The notes beneath the pieces are model-generated. The model was not told the origin of the DNA, searched no databases, and saw only the letters and a list, made by a program, of their open reading frames with translations. The position numbers and the translations under genes were made by a program. Of a stretch of DNA of 64,000 nt, positions 25,555 to 33,713 are shown piece after piece. Positions within the stretch are counted from its first letter, which is position 1. The number at the start of each line of letters is the position of its first letter. The stretch lies in NCBI GenBank assembly GCA_002348385.1, contig DEBD01000029.1, positions 22,602 to 86,601 of the forward strand, given 5' to 3'. The stretch comes from Gammaproteobacteria bacterium UBA2965. Lineage in GTDB: Bacteria; Pseudomonadota; Gammaproteobacteria; Pseudomonadales; Azotimanducaceae.

Positions 25555-27399
25555 TCAGCGCTCTTTGGGCATTGGCTCGAGGCCGGTGTTTATGACCAGA
25601 CCCCAGGCAAGCCGTCGGTGGAAGCGGCCATGGGCGTCCAACGCGAGCGAGCCGGTGCCACCCATGAGGGCGCGAGGGTTCTGTCCATGCAGCAGCCCCC
25701 AGCGGTCGGTGAGCCGGAACGCGTCTACCCCCAGCGCGTACAACGAGGAGAACGAGTTTCCTTCCAGCGAAAAGGCCGAGTTGATTTCGACGTACAGCGC
25801 GTCGTTGCTCAGCAGCCACGGTAGCTGTAGCACGCGAAAGCCCCGGAGCGCTCGCATCTCGCCGGATTTCGTGCCGCCTACGGATTGTGAGCTGGCATAT
25901 ACGGGTAAGCTTTCCGCAAAATGAAAGCGAAGGGCGGGCGCTAAGGCGTTTGCCTCCACCGGGTCCAGCAAGGCGACGATGGCCTCCACATCGCGGCGCG
26001 CCCGGGGCAGAAACTCGAGTTCCAGCCCCAGCGCGCGGCCGGTGACGTCGCGGCGGCGCTGGCTGGCTTCTACGTCCATGGCGGTCCCGACGGACTCGGT
26101 AATGGATTTCACGTCTGCAAAGGACTGCACCATGAGGGGGTAGGGCCAGCCTTCTGCCAAGCGGTCCGTGGCGCGCCGCGACCACTCTTTGTAGCTGTTG
26201 AAAACCAGTACGCGTTGGACGTTGTCGAGCAGCAACTGACTCACAATGGTGTCGGCTTCGTCTTCAATGGCCAGTCCTAGCTGGCGCAGATTGGTACTGG
26301 GCGTTGCGTGGGCGTCGAGATAGTTGAGAGTGAGCACGGCAATGTTCGGATTCAGCTCGTTGAGTTGTTCTACCCGGGATTTCGCCAGCGGACCCACGAT
26401 AGCGTCGACGCCATTTGTCAGTGCGCGTTCCAGCAGGGCCGGGATGGGCGTTAGCGTGGTGTCGTACACGCTCACGGTAAACGGGGGTGTGGGGTCCGCC
26501 CTGGAACCCTCCAGCGCATCGAGGGTCGCCGACACGCGCTCGCCGGCGTGCAGTTGAGCGGACACGAAGCCATCGCGAACCGCGCGCCCGGCCCGGGCAA
26601 GGGGACCTGAAAGTGGTAGCAGCAGTGCCACGTGGCGGGGGCGGTTGTTGTCGGAGGCCATGTTCTGCACTGCCCTTGGAAGATAGTCATTGGCGGGATG
26701 TGTCGGCCACAGGGCCTGCCAGTGGGCCAGCCGGATGCGCTGCTCCGCTATGGAGAAGCCGGCCTGCAGGTCTGCCTTGAGCTGCCACCAGCCCTGCGCC
26801 CGACCGGTTGCGTTGGCCACGTGTGTCCCTACCTGGTTGGGGGGCGAGCTATCCATCAGCTGCCAGATCTGCTCGTTGGTTGGGCCCAACTGCTCGGGTG
26901 TGGGTGCCAGGCGGGCAAGTTCCTCCACCGCACAGGCGTACCGATCCAGATCGGTGGACAGGAGTGCCAGGCATAGACGTGCGGCCATCTGCCCCATTGC
27001 GTAGTTGTCGATGGTTCTCGAGGCAAGCGCCTGCGCCTGCTGCAGGGCTTCTCGTGCCCCTGCGTTGTCGCCTGAGGTTTCATTCAGGCGGGCGCGTGTG
27101 AACCAATAGCCCGCGCGACCTTCCCTTTCCAGCGCGCTGAAGTCGGCTTGATCGAGCGCGTGGTTGGCTTCCTGGAGGAGTCCTTCAGCGAGCAGCGCCG
27201 CACTCGCTTTTACATATAGCGCGGCCGCGCGGGCCCCGCTGGACTGATTTGCCTGGGCAAAAAGTGCCTGCGCGTCGCTGATTGAGTCCGTTGGGGCTGG
27301 GGGTGGTGAGGGTTCGGGCGGGGCAGGCGTGCTTTGGCAGCCGGCGGCTGCCACAATGGTGGTCCACACTAGCAAAGCCATTAACTGCCTAGTTGTCAT
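25555..27399 (-). CDS. lpoA: Penicillin-binding protein activator LpoA
   Basis: LpoA is an outer-membrane lipoprotein that activates PBP1a from outside the peptidoglycan. The 614-aa precursor has a lipoprotein signal with lipobox VAAAGC (Cys21), a TPR-rich N-terminal half (about 40-250), and a C-terminal LppC domain of periplasmic-binding-protein fold starting near HVALLLPLSGPLARAG. The ATG at 27399 overlaps the divergent rsmI ATG by two bases. yraN follows immediately. Confidence 0.93.
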   Translation of the reverse strand: MTTRQLMALLVWTTIVAAAGCQSTPAPPEPSPPPAPTDSISDAQALFAQANQSSGARAAALYVKASAALLAEGLLQEANHALDQADFSALEREGRAGYWFTRARLNETSGDNAGAREALQQAQALASRTIDNYAMGQMAARLCLALLSTDLDRYACAVEELARLAPTPEQLGPTNEQIWQLMDSSPPNQVGTHVANATGRAQGWWQLKADLQAGFSIAEQRIRLAHWQALWPTHPANDYLPRAVQNMASDNNRPRHVALLLPLSGPLARAGRAVRDGFVSAQLHAGERVSATLDALEGSRADPTPPFTVSVYDTTLTPIPALLERALTNGVDAIVGPLAKSRVEQLNELNPNIAVLTLNYLDAHATPSTNLRQLGLAIEDEADTIVSQLLLDNVQRVLVFNSYKEWSRRATDRLAEGWPYPLMVQSFADVKSITESVGTAMDVEASQRRRDVTGRALGLELEFLPRARRDVEAIVALLDPVEANALAPALRFHFAESLPVYASSQSVGGTKSGEMRALRGFRVLQLPWLLSNDALYVEINSAFSLEGNSFSSLYALGVDAFRLTDRWGLLHGQNPRALMGGTGSLALDAHGRFHRRLAWGLVINTGLEPMPKER

Positions 27400-28237
27400 G
27401 CTCGGTGTTCTTTACGTCGTTGCCACGCCCATTGGAAACCTGCAGGACATTACACGTCGAGCGGTCGATGTCCTGTCGTCGGTACAGATGATTGCGGCCG
27501 AGGATACCAGACGCACCCGGGTGCTGTTAGACGAAATCGGCGTGCACGGCGTAACCCTGGTGGCGCTGCACGGTCACAACGAAGACCAAAGCGCGGCACG
27601 GGTCCTCGACGCGTTACAGGGTGGCGCCGACGTGGCCTTGGTGAGCGATGCGGGCACCCCGCTGCTGTCCGATCCCGGTTTCGATCTGGTGCGTCGGTGC
27701 TGGGAGCGGCGCATTCAGGTTTTGCCCATTCCTGGTGCCAGCGCGCTGGCGGCGGTGCTGTCCGTCTGTCCGGTGCCCGCGGGCCAGTTTTACTTCCAGG
27801 GATTTCTCGCGGCGCGGGACACGGCGCGCCGCACTCAGCTCGAAGCCCTCTTGGCCCGCCAGGAAGCGGTGCTGTTTTTCGAAGCCCCGCACCGCATCGA
27901 ACGCTGTCTGATGGACATTAAGGAACTGGACCCCACCCGCCAGATCATGTTGGGACGGGAGATGACCAAACGCCACGAAAGCTACCTGGCTGGAACGCCG
28001 GCCGAGCTGCTCGGCGAGTTACGTCAAACCGATTCGCTCAGGGGAGAATTCGTCGGGGTGATCGAAGCGGGGTCCGACGGCGGACTCGCGTTGGATGTGC
28101 GCAATGCCATGGCAGTATTGGCCTCCGAGTTGCCTCCCTCTCAGGCGGCAAAAATTGGCGCCGCCCTGCTCGGAGTCAATCGGCGGGAGTTGTACGACCT
28201 TGCCATCGCGCTGCGAGGGCCGCCGAGTCCGGGGTAG
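27398..28237 (+). CDS. rsmI: 16S rRNA (cytidine-1402-2'-O)-methyltransferase RsmI
   Basis: RsmI methylates the 2'-OH of C1402 in 16S rRNA using S-adenosylmethionine. The 279-aa protein has the tetrapyrrole-methylase fold with LYVVATPIGNLQDIT at the start, AEDTRRTRVLL, SDAGTPLLSDPG and FEAPHRIERCL. The conserved N-terminal motif begins three codons after the ATG at 27398, so this start is firm. It diverges from lpoA with overlapping start codons and precedes rnpB. Confidence 0.96.
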   Translation: MLGVLYVVATPIGNLQDITRRAVDVLSSVQMIAAEDTRRTRVLLDEIGVHGVTLVALHGHNEDQSAARVLDALQGGADVALVSDAGTPLLSDPGFDLVRRCWERRIQVLPIPGASALAAVLSVCPVPAGQFYFQGFLAARDTARRTQLEALLARQEAVLFFEAPHRIERCLMDIKELDPTRQIMLGREMTKRHESYLAGTPAELLGELRQTDSLRGEFVGVIEAGSDGGLALDVRNAMAVLASELPPSQAAKIGAALLGVNRRELYDLAIALRGPPSPG

Positions 28238-28269
28238 ATTTCCCGCGTTGGTCAAACTACGCTAGGGGC

Positions 28270-28666
<397 letters not shown>

Positions 28667-28684
<18 letters not shown>

Positions 28685-28834
28685 ATTTCCTTTTGATCTT
28701 AAATTACGATCTCATATACCAATGGGGTCTTATAGTTCAAGTGGTTTCGAGGAACGATAGAAGAGTTGTCGTTAACTAAGAAGAAAATCCTCAAGTTCTC
28801 AAAAAACCTATAAATTTCTTGGACTTATCGGCCA
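28667..28834 (+). repeat. 11-bp direct repeat of the rnpB tail flanking an AT-rich tract
   Basis: CTTATCGGCCA occurs at 28667-28677, inside the 3' end of rnpB, and again at 28824-28834. The DNA between the copies (about 28685-28823) is clearly AT-rich compared with its GC-rich surroundings and holds no gene I can support. The pattern resembles an attachment-site duplication or remnant, but no integrase is present. Confidence 0.6.
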
Positions 28835-28842
28835 TTTCCGCC

Positions 28843-28871
28843 TTGACGGTGACCCTTGGCTAAATTAGGGT
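28843..28871 (+). promoter_or_regulatory. Candidate dcw (mraZ) promoter
   Basis: TTGACG at 28843-28848 and TAGGGT at 28866-28871 are spaced by 17 bases, just upstream of the MraZ box repeats and mraZ. The -35 is good and the -10 weak. Motif inference. Confidence 0.45.
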
Positions 28872-28886
28872 CGCTGTGTGTTGTAG

Positions 28887-28912
28887 TGGGAAAAAGTGGG
28901 AGTGGGTGGCGG
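28887..28912 (+). promoter_or_regulatory. MraZ operator repeats
   Basis: Three repeats of the TGGGRN type start at 28887 (TGGGAA), 28897 (TGGGAG) and 28907 (TGGCGG) with an exact 10-base period. This matches the known MraZ operator of TGGG-type boxes on one DNA face. A further TGGG lies at 28903. The boxes sit about 70 bases upstream of the mraZ start, consistent with MraZ autoregulation of the dcw cluster. Confidence 0.75.
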
Positions 28913-28980
28913 CCCGTTGGTGACCACGTGGTGTTGGTCATGGCAGCCATGGTAAGCAACCCGCACACCTTGTATCGATT

Positions 28981-29439
28981 GTGTTTCGAGGAATCAACAG
29001 CGCCACCCTGGATGGCAAAGGGCGGCTTGCGGTGCCTACGCGGTTTCGTGAGTCCGTGGCCGCGAGTAGCGAAGGGAAGCTGGTGGTCACCATCGATACC
29101 CAGGAGAAATGCCTGCTGATGTATCCACTGGGCGAGTGGGAGATCGTGCAGCGCAAGCTTGAGGGGCTGTCCAATATCGGCTCTCAAGCTCGATTGCTGC
29201 AACGGTTGCTCATTGGTCACGCAACCGACCTGGCGCTGGACGCACAGGGGCGAATCCTGGTGCCCGGTATGTTGCGAAGCTACGCGGAATTGGAAAAGCG
29301 TCTGGTGCTGGTGGGTCAGGGCAACAAGGTCGAGATATGGAGCGAGTCTTTGTGGCACGGTCAGATGAAGAACTGGCTTGCCGATGCGAGTGGTGATCTG
29401 CAGGCCAACGGTGACGAATTTACCGGGTTGTCTGTGTGA
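28981..29439 (+). CDS. mraZ: Transcriptional regulator MraZ
   Basis: MraZ is a double-AbrB-fold, ring-forming DNA-binding protein that represses the dcw cluster. The 152-aa length equals E. coli MraZ. Both repeats show the core motif: LDGKGRLAVPTRFRE and LDAQGRILVPGMLRSY. The start is GTG with no obvious ribosome-binding site, fixed by the conserved opening FRG. Operator repeats lie upstream at 28887-28912. Its stop overlaps the rsmH GTG. Confidence 0.96.
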   Translation: MFRGINSATLDGKGRLAVPTRFRESVAASSEGKLVVTIDTQEKCLLMYPLGEWEIVQRKLEGLSNIGSQARLLQRLLIGHATDLALDAQGRILVPGMLRSYAELEKRLVLVGQGNKVEIWSESLWHGQMKNWLADASGDLQANGDEFTGLSV

Positions 29440-30359
29440 CCGAAAAGCATCGGCCGGTTCTGCTTGCCGAGACAGTGAGTGCGCTTGTTAAAGTCGAAGG
29501 ATCGAATGGAACATTTGTTGACGCGACCTTCGGTCGCGGTGGCCACAGCGTTGAAATCCTCCAGCATCTGGGGCCCGAAGCCAAACTGCTGGCCATTGAC
29601 CAAGACCTGGCAGCCGTTGAAGCGGCGCACCGTCTTGCCGGCAGCGATCCGCGTGTCCTGGTTTGTCATGGCCGGTTCGGGAACCTGCGTGGGTCGCTCC
29701 AGTCTGCTGGGATCGAAGCCGTGGACGGAGTGCTGATGGACCTGGGCGTATCTTCGCCGCAACTCGACGACCCGGGTCGTGGGTTCAGCTTCAGCAGCGA
29801 TGGGCCGCTAGATATGAGAATGGACCAGAGCGCGCAGCAGACCGCCGCCAGCTGGGTCAATGAAGCGGCTGAGGCGGATATCTCCCGGGTGCTCAGGGAG
29901 TACGCGGAGGAGCGTTATGCCCGGCGCATTGCCGCGGCGATCGTTCGACAGAGACCGTTGCACACAACCAGCGATCTGGTTGCCGCTGTGCGTGCAGGAC
30001 AGCCGCGGGGAACGCCTGGCAAGCACGACGCCACGCGTACCTTTCAAGCCGTGCGCATGCATGTGAACGACGAGCTGGGCGAACTTCGGCGAGGCCTAGA
30101 TGCCGCATTCGAAAGCCTCTTGCCGGGCGGGCGTATGGTGGTCATCAGTTTTCACTCTCTGGAAGACCGCCTGGTCAAGCGCTTCTGCAAGTCGTTGACC
30201 AGCAGCCAGGCATTGCCTCGCCGTATACCGGTTCGTGGCCAGGGTGGTTCAGCCCGCGCGCTATCCGTATCCGGGCCCTTGCGAGCGGGTGAGCAAGAGC
30301 GCGCTGCAAACCCACGGTCGCGCAGTGCTGTGCTTCGTGCGGTGGAGCGCGTCGCATGA
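29436..30359 (+). CDS. rsmH: 16S rRNA (cytosine-1402-N4)-methyltransferase RsmH
   Basis: RsmH methylates N4 of C1402 in 16S rRNA, the same nucleotide modified by RsmI encoded 1.2 kb upstream. The 307-aa protein has HRPVLLAETV at its start, SAM motif DATFGRGGHS, GVLMDLGVSSPQLDD, GPLDMRMD and SFHSLEDRLVK. The GTG start overlaps mraZ by 4 bases and its stop overlaps ftsL by 4 bases. Confidence 0.97.
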   Translation: MTEKHRPVLLAETVSALVKVEGSNGTFVDATFGRGGHSVEILQHLGPEAKLLAIDQDLAAVEAAHRLAGSDPRVLVCHGRFGNLRGSLQSAGIEAVDGVLMDLGVSSPQLDDPGRGFSFSSDGPLDMRMDQSAQQTAASWVNEAAEADISRVLREYAEERYARRIAAAIVRQRPLHTTSDLVAAVRAGQPRGTPGKHDATRTFQAVRMHVNDELGELRRGLDAAFESLLPGGRMVVISFHSLEDRLVKRFCKSLTSSQALPRRIPVRGQGGSARALSVSGPLRAGEQERAANPRSRSAVLRAVERVA

Positions 30360-30622
30360 AAGTCGTTCACGTAATCGCATTTGGGCTGCTGTTCTTGGGC
30401 GTTGTGGTTTCCGGCGTGCAGGTGTCCTACTACAGCCAGCGTGTTCGTGATCTGCACGGCCAGCTTCAGGCGGTGCAGATGCATCAGGACGCTCAGCTTG
30501 CCGAGCACAGCCGCTTGCTGCTGGAGCGCAGTGTGGAGACCTCCTACCAGAACATCGAGCGGATCGCTCAGGCGGATCTTGCCATGGTATTTCCCGAACA
30601 TGTGGAGCACCTGGAGCCTTGA
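30356..30622 (+). CDS. ftsL: Cell division protein FtsL
   Basis: FtsL is a small bitopic divisome protein that forms a coiled-coil complex with FtsB and FtsQ and helps activate FtsWI. The 88-aa protein has one N-terminal transmembrane helix (about 5-23) and a periplasmic heptad region (YYSQRVRDLHGQLQAVQ). The ATG overlaps rsmH and the stop overlaps the ftsI TTG. Identity rests partly on its invariant position. Confidence 0.92.
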   Translation: MKVVHVIAFGLLFLGVVVSGVQVSYYSQRVRDLHGQLQAVQMHQDAQLAEHSRLLLERSVETSYQNIERIAQADLAMVFPEHVEHLEP

Positions 30623-32277
30623 GGCGCTGGCGTCACTTCACGGTAGTTGGCTGCTTTGTGTTGGCGTGCCTGGCCATCGTCGGTCGGGTGGGCTACCTGA
30701 ACTTCACCCAGCGGGACTTTCTCCAGCAGCAGGGTGACGCGCGGTCGATCCGGTCGGAAACGGTGCCCGCGTACCGAGGCTTGGTTTTCGATCGTTATGG
30801 TGAGCCGCTGGCTGTGAGCACGCCGGTGGTTGCAGTGTGGATGGATCCCAGCCGCAATTCCCTGGGCGAAGCCGACGTCAGGCACCTGGCCGCGCTTTTG
30901 GATCTCGATGCGGATCGCTTGCAGGCGGAGCTTGCGGCCAGCGCACATCGTGAGTTTCTCTACCTGCGGCGTCGGGTCAGCCTGGAACTCGCCGGTTCCG
31001 TTCGCGCTCTGGGGCTGAACGGGGTCTACTTCCAGAACGAGTATCGCCGCTACTATCCGGCAGGGGAAACCACGGCCCACGTGGTGGGTATGACGGGCGT
31101 TGACGACGCGGGTCTTGAAGGGGTGGAGCTTTCTTTCGACGAGGTGTTGCGCGGGCAGAGTGGCCGCAAAGTGGTGCTCAAAGACCGGCGCGGAGACACC
31201 GTGAAAGACCTGGAGTTCGTCTCGGCCCCGCGCTTCGGCTCGGACCTGCGTTTGAGCTTGGACCTGCGCCTGCAGTTTCTCGCCTATCGCGAGCTAAAGG
31301 CCGCCGTGGCGGGGCATCGAGCCGCGTCCGGCTCGTTGGTGATGCTGGACGTAGCTACGGGGGAGATTCTGGCACTGGTGAACCAGCCCTCATACAACCC
31401 CAATGACTTCACTCCAGGGGATACCGCTGGGATGCGCAATCGGGCCGTGACCGATATCTACGAGCCCGGCTCCACGGTGAAGCCATTCACGGTCCTGGCC
31501 GCGCTGGAGTCCGGGGATTTCGCGGCAGACAGCGCCATCGATACATCCCCCGGATACTTCAGCGTGGGAAGCAAGCTCGTGCAAGATCCCGCCGACCGCG
31601 GCGTGCTCACCCTGGAGCAGACGCTTCAGAAGTCGAGTCAGGTAGGCATTGCTAAGGTTGCCCTGGCTCTGCAGGATCGGGCCGTCTTTGATGTGCTGGT
31701 GCGCGCGGGCATGGGCAGCTACATGGGCACCGGGCTACCGGGCGAAGCCGTGGCGGCCATCAACGATGCCGGATTGGGCGACCCGGTGGTGCGCACTACC
31801 CTGGCTTACGGCTACGGCCTGGCTCTTTCTCCGCTGCAGTTGGCCCATGCGTACCTGACGCTTGCCAGCGGCGGGCTGCGGCGTCCATTGAGCTTACTGC
31901 GCCAGGAGATGCCGCCGGACTCCACCCGGGTTTTTCCGGCGGCTTTGGCCAGGGAGGTGATTGCCATGATGGAGACCGTCACGGCAGACACCGGCACGGC
32001 GCCCAAGGCGCGCGTTCCCGGCTACCGGGTTGCCGGCAAGACCGGCACCGCCCGCAAGGTGGGATCGGATGGCTACGACGACGAGCGTCACGTGGCCCTG
32101 TTTGCGGGTCTCGCGCCGGTCAGTGCACCGCGCCTGGTCGTGGTGGTGGTGATCAACGAACCCCAGGGCCAGCTGCGTGGAGGAGGCGAGGTGGCGGCTC
32201 CGGTATTCGCCCGAGTGGTGGCGCGTTCCATGCGGCTGTTGGGGGTGAAGCCGGACGGACCCGGGGACGCCGCGTGA
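30619..32277 (+). CDS. ftsI: Peptidoglycan D,D-transpeptidase FtsI (PBP3)
   Basis: Septal class B penicillin-binding protein, 552 aa from a TTG start overlapping ftsL. It has an N-terminal transmembrane helix, a PBP dimer/pedestal domain and a C-terminal transpeptidase domain. The active-site Ser285 lies in STVK and KTGT is at 474-477. The second catalytic motif, normally SxN (SSN in E. coli FtsI), reads Ser339-Ser340-Gln341 here (KSSQVGIAK), which is unusual. Otherwise the protein looks intact and its operon position is canonical. Confidence 0.96.
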   Translation: MRRWRHFTVVGCFVLACLAIVGRVGYLNFTQRDFLQQQGDARSIRSETVPAYRGLVFDRYGEPLAVSTPVVAVWMDPSRNSLGEADVRHLAALLDLDADRLQAELAASAHREFLYLRRRVSLELAGSVRALGLNGVYFQNEYRRYYPAGETTAHVVGMTGVDDAGLEGVELSFDEVLRGQSGRKVVLKDRRGDTVKDLEFVSAPRFGSDLRLSLDLRLQFLAYRELKAAVAGHRAASGSLVMLDVATGEILALVNQPSYNPNDFTPGDTAGMRNRAVTDIYEPGSTVKPFTVLAALESGDFAADSAIDTSPGYFSVGSKLVQDPADRGVLTLEQTLQKSSQVGIAKVALALQDRAVFDVLVRAGMGSYMGTGLPGEAVAAINDAGLGDPVVRTTLAYGYGLALSPLQLAHAYLTLASGGLRRPLSLLRQEMPPDSTRVFPAALAREVIAMMETVTADTGTAPKARVPGYRVAGKTGTARKVGSDGYDDERHVALFAGLAPVSAPRLVVVVVINEPQGQLRGGGEVAAPVFARVVARSMRLLGVKPDGPGDAA

Positions 32278-33713
32278 GGGCTATGGCGCTCAGCGAGCTG
32301 GTGCCCGGTTGCGGCTTAGAGCACGTGTCGGTTACCGGTTTGAGCGAGGATTCCAGAACAGTGGTGGCCGGGGATGCCTTTGTTGCCGTGCGCGGTCAGA
32401 CTTCCGATGGACATCTGCACATTGGCGAGGCGGTGCGCCGGGGCGCGGCGGCGATTTTGTGCGAACGAGCGCCGGCCGACACCTGCGTACCCGTGGTGGA
32501 AGTTTCACAGCTGTCTTTGCGACGCGGCGAGATTGCCCGCCGGTTCTGCGCGGATCCAAGCGCCGAGCTGCATTGCGTTGGGGTCACCGGTACCAACGGC
32601 AAGACTTCTATTGCCCATTTTCTCGCCCAGCTGACGGGTTTGCTCGGAGGCCGCTGCGGCTATCTCGGCACCATCGGCTGGGGATTTCTGGAAGCGCTGG
32701 AACCGGCGCGTCTTACCACGGACGATGCCATTACGCTACAGAAGCATCTGCGTGTGCTCTGTGAGGGCGGCGCTGACTCGGTCGCCATGGAAGTGAGCTC
32801 CCACGCCCTCAGTCAGGGTCGGGTCGACGAGATTGCCTTCGACGGGGCCGTATTCTCCAATCTTTCCCGCGATCATCTGGATTACCACGATAGTTTCGAA
32901 GCCTACGGAGAGGCCAAGGCGCGGCTGTTTGCGTGGGACGGATTGACATGGGCTGTGGTCAATGTGGATGACGCTTTCGGTGCTGCCCTGACGCAGCGCC
33001 TGGCGCCTGACGTGCGGCGGATCAGTTACGGGCGCGGCGGCGAGGTCGGCTGGTCTGATCTACGCTTTTCTCCGGATGGCATCGCGGGCTGGTGGCGCAC
33101 CCCTTGGGGCGATGCCGATTTTCAACTGGCCCTGGCGGCGGAGTTCTCGGTGGCGAATCTGGCGGCAGCCATGGCCTCTGCATGCCTGGTGGGGTATTCG
33201 TTTGCCGACGTAGCCCAGGCAGCAAACAGCGTTAGCGGCGTGCCGGGCCGCATGGAGTTCTTTCGAAAGGCCGGGCGCCCCACCGTGGTGGTGGACTACG
33301 CGCACACCCCGGATGCGCTGGACCAGGCCCTGGCGGCGGCGCGTCAGCACGCTGCGGGGCGCGTGATCTGCGTGTTCGGCTGCGGAGGCGACCGCGACGT
33401 CGGCAAGCGCCCGCAGATGGCCCTGGCGGCGGAACGGGCCGCCGACGAAATCTGGCTTACCAGCGACAATCCCCGCTCGGAGGACCCCCTGCAAATCCTG
33501 CGCGACATGGAGCGGGGTCTGTCGGGGCGCGTTCCCGCGCATCGCTGCGTGGACCGCAGCGATGCGGTTGCCCAGGCGCTGGACGCGGCGGAAGACAGGG
33601 ATCTGATCGTGGTGGCCGGCCGTGGGCACGAAGCCTTTCAGGAGATTGGGGGACAACGGGTGCCCCTCAATGATCGCGATCTCGTCGCAGGCCTATTGGG
33701 AGTAAATGCCTGA
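32274..33713 (+). CDS. murE: UDP-MurNAc-L-Ala-D-Glu:meso-diaminopimelate ligase MurE
   Basis: MurE adds meso-diaminopimelate to the peptidoglycan stem peptide. The 479-aa protein has the ATP motif GTNGKTS near residue 106 and the mur-ligase LSRDHLDYHDSFEAYGEAKARLF region. The DNPR motif (residues 398-401) specifies meso-DAP over lysine. The GTG start overlaps ftsI by 4 bases. The TGA overlaps the mraY ATG directly, so murF, normally next, is absent. Confidence 0.96.
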   Translation: MRAMALSELVPGCGLEHVSVTGLSEDSRTVVAGDAFVAVRGQTSDGHLHIGEAVRRGAAAILCERAPADTCVPVVEVSQLSLRRGEIARRFCADPSAELHCVGVTGTNGKTSIAHFLAQLTGLLGGRCGYLGTIGWGFLEALEPARLTTDDAITLQKHLRVLCEGGADSVAMEVSSHALSQGRVDEIAFDGAVFSNLSRDHLDYHDSFEAYGEAKARLFAWDGLTWAVVNVDDAFGAALTQRLAPDVRRISYGRGGEVGWSDLRFSPDGIAGWWRTPWGDADFQLALAAEFSVANLAAAMASACLVGYSFADVAQAANSVSGVPGRMEFFRKAGRPTVVVDYAHTPDALDQALAAARQHAAGRVICVFGCGGDRDVGKRPQMALAAERAADEIWLTSDNPRSEDPLQILRDMERGLSGRVPAHRCVDRSDAVAQALDAAEDRDLIVVAGRGHEAFQEIGGQRVPLNDRDLVAGLLGVNA

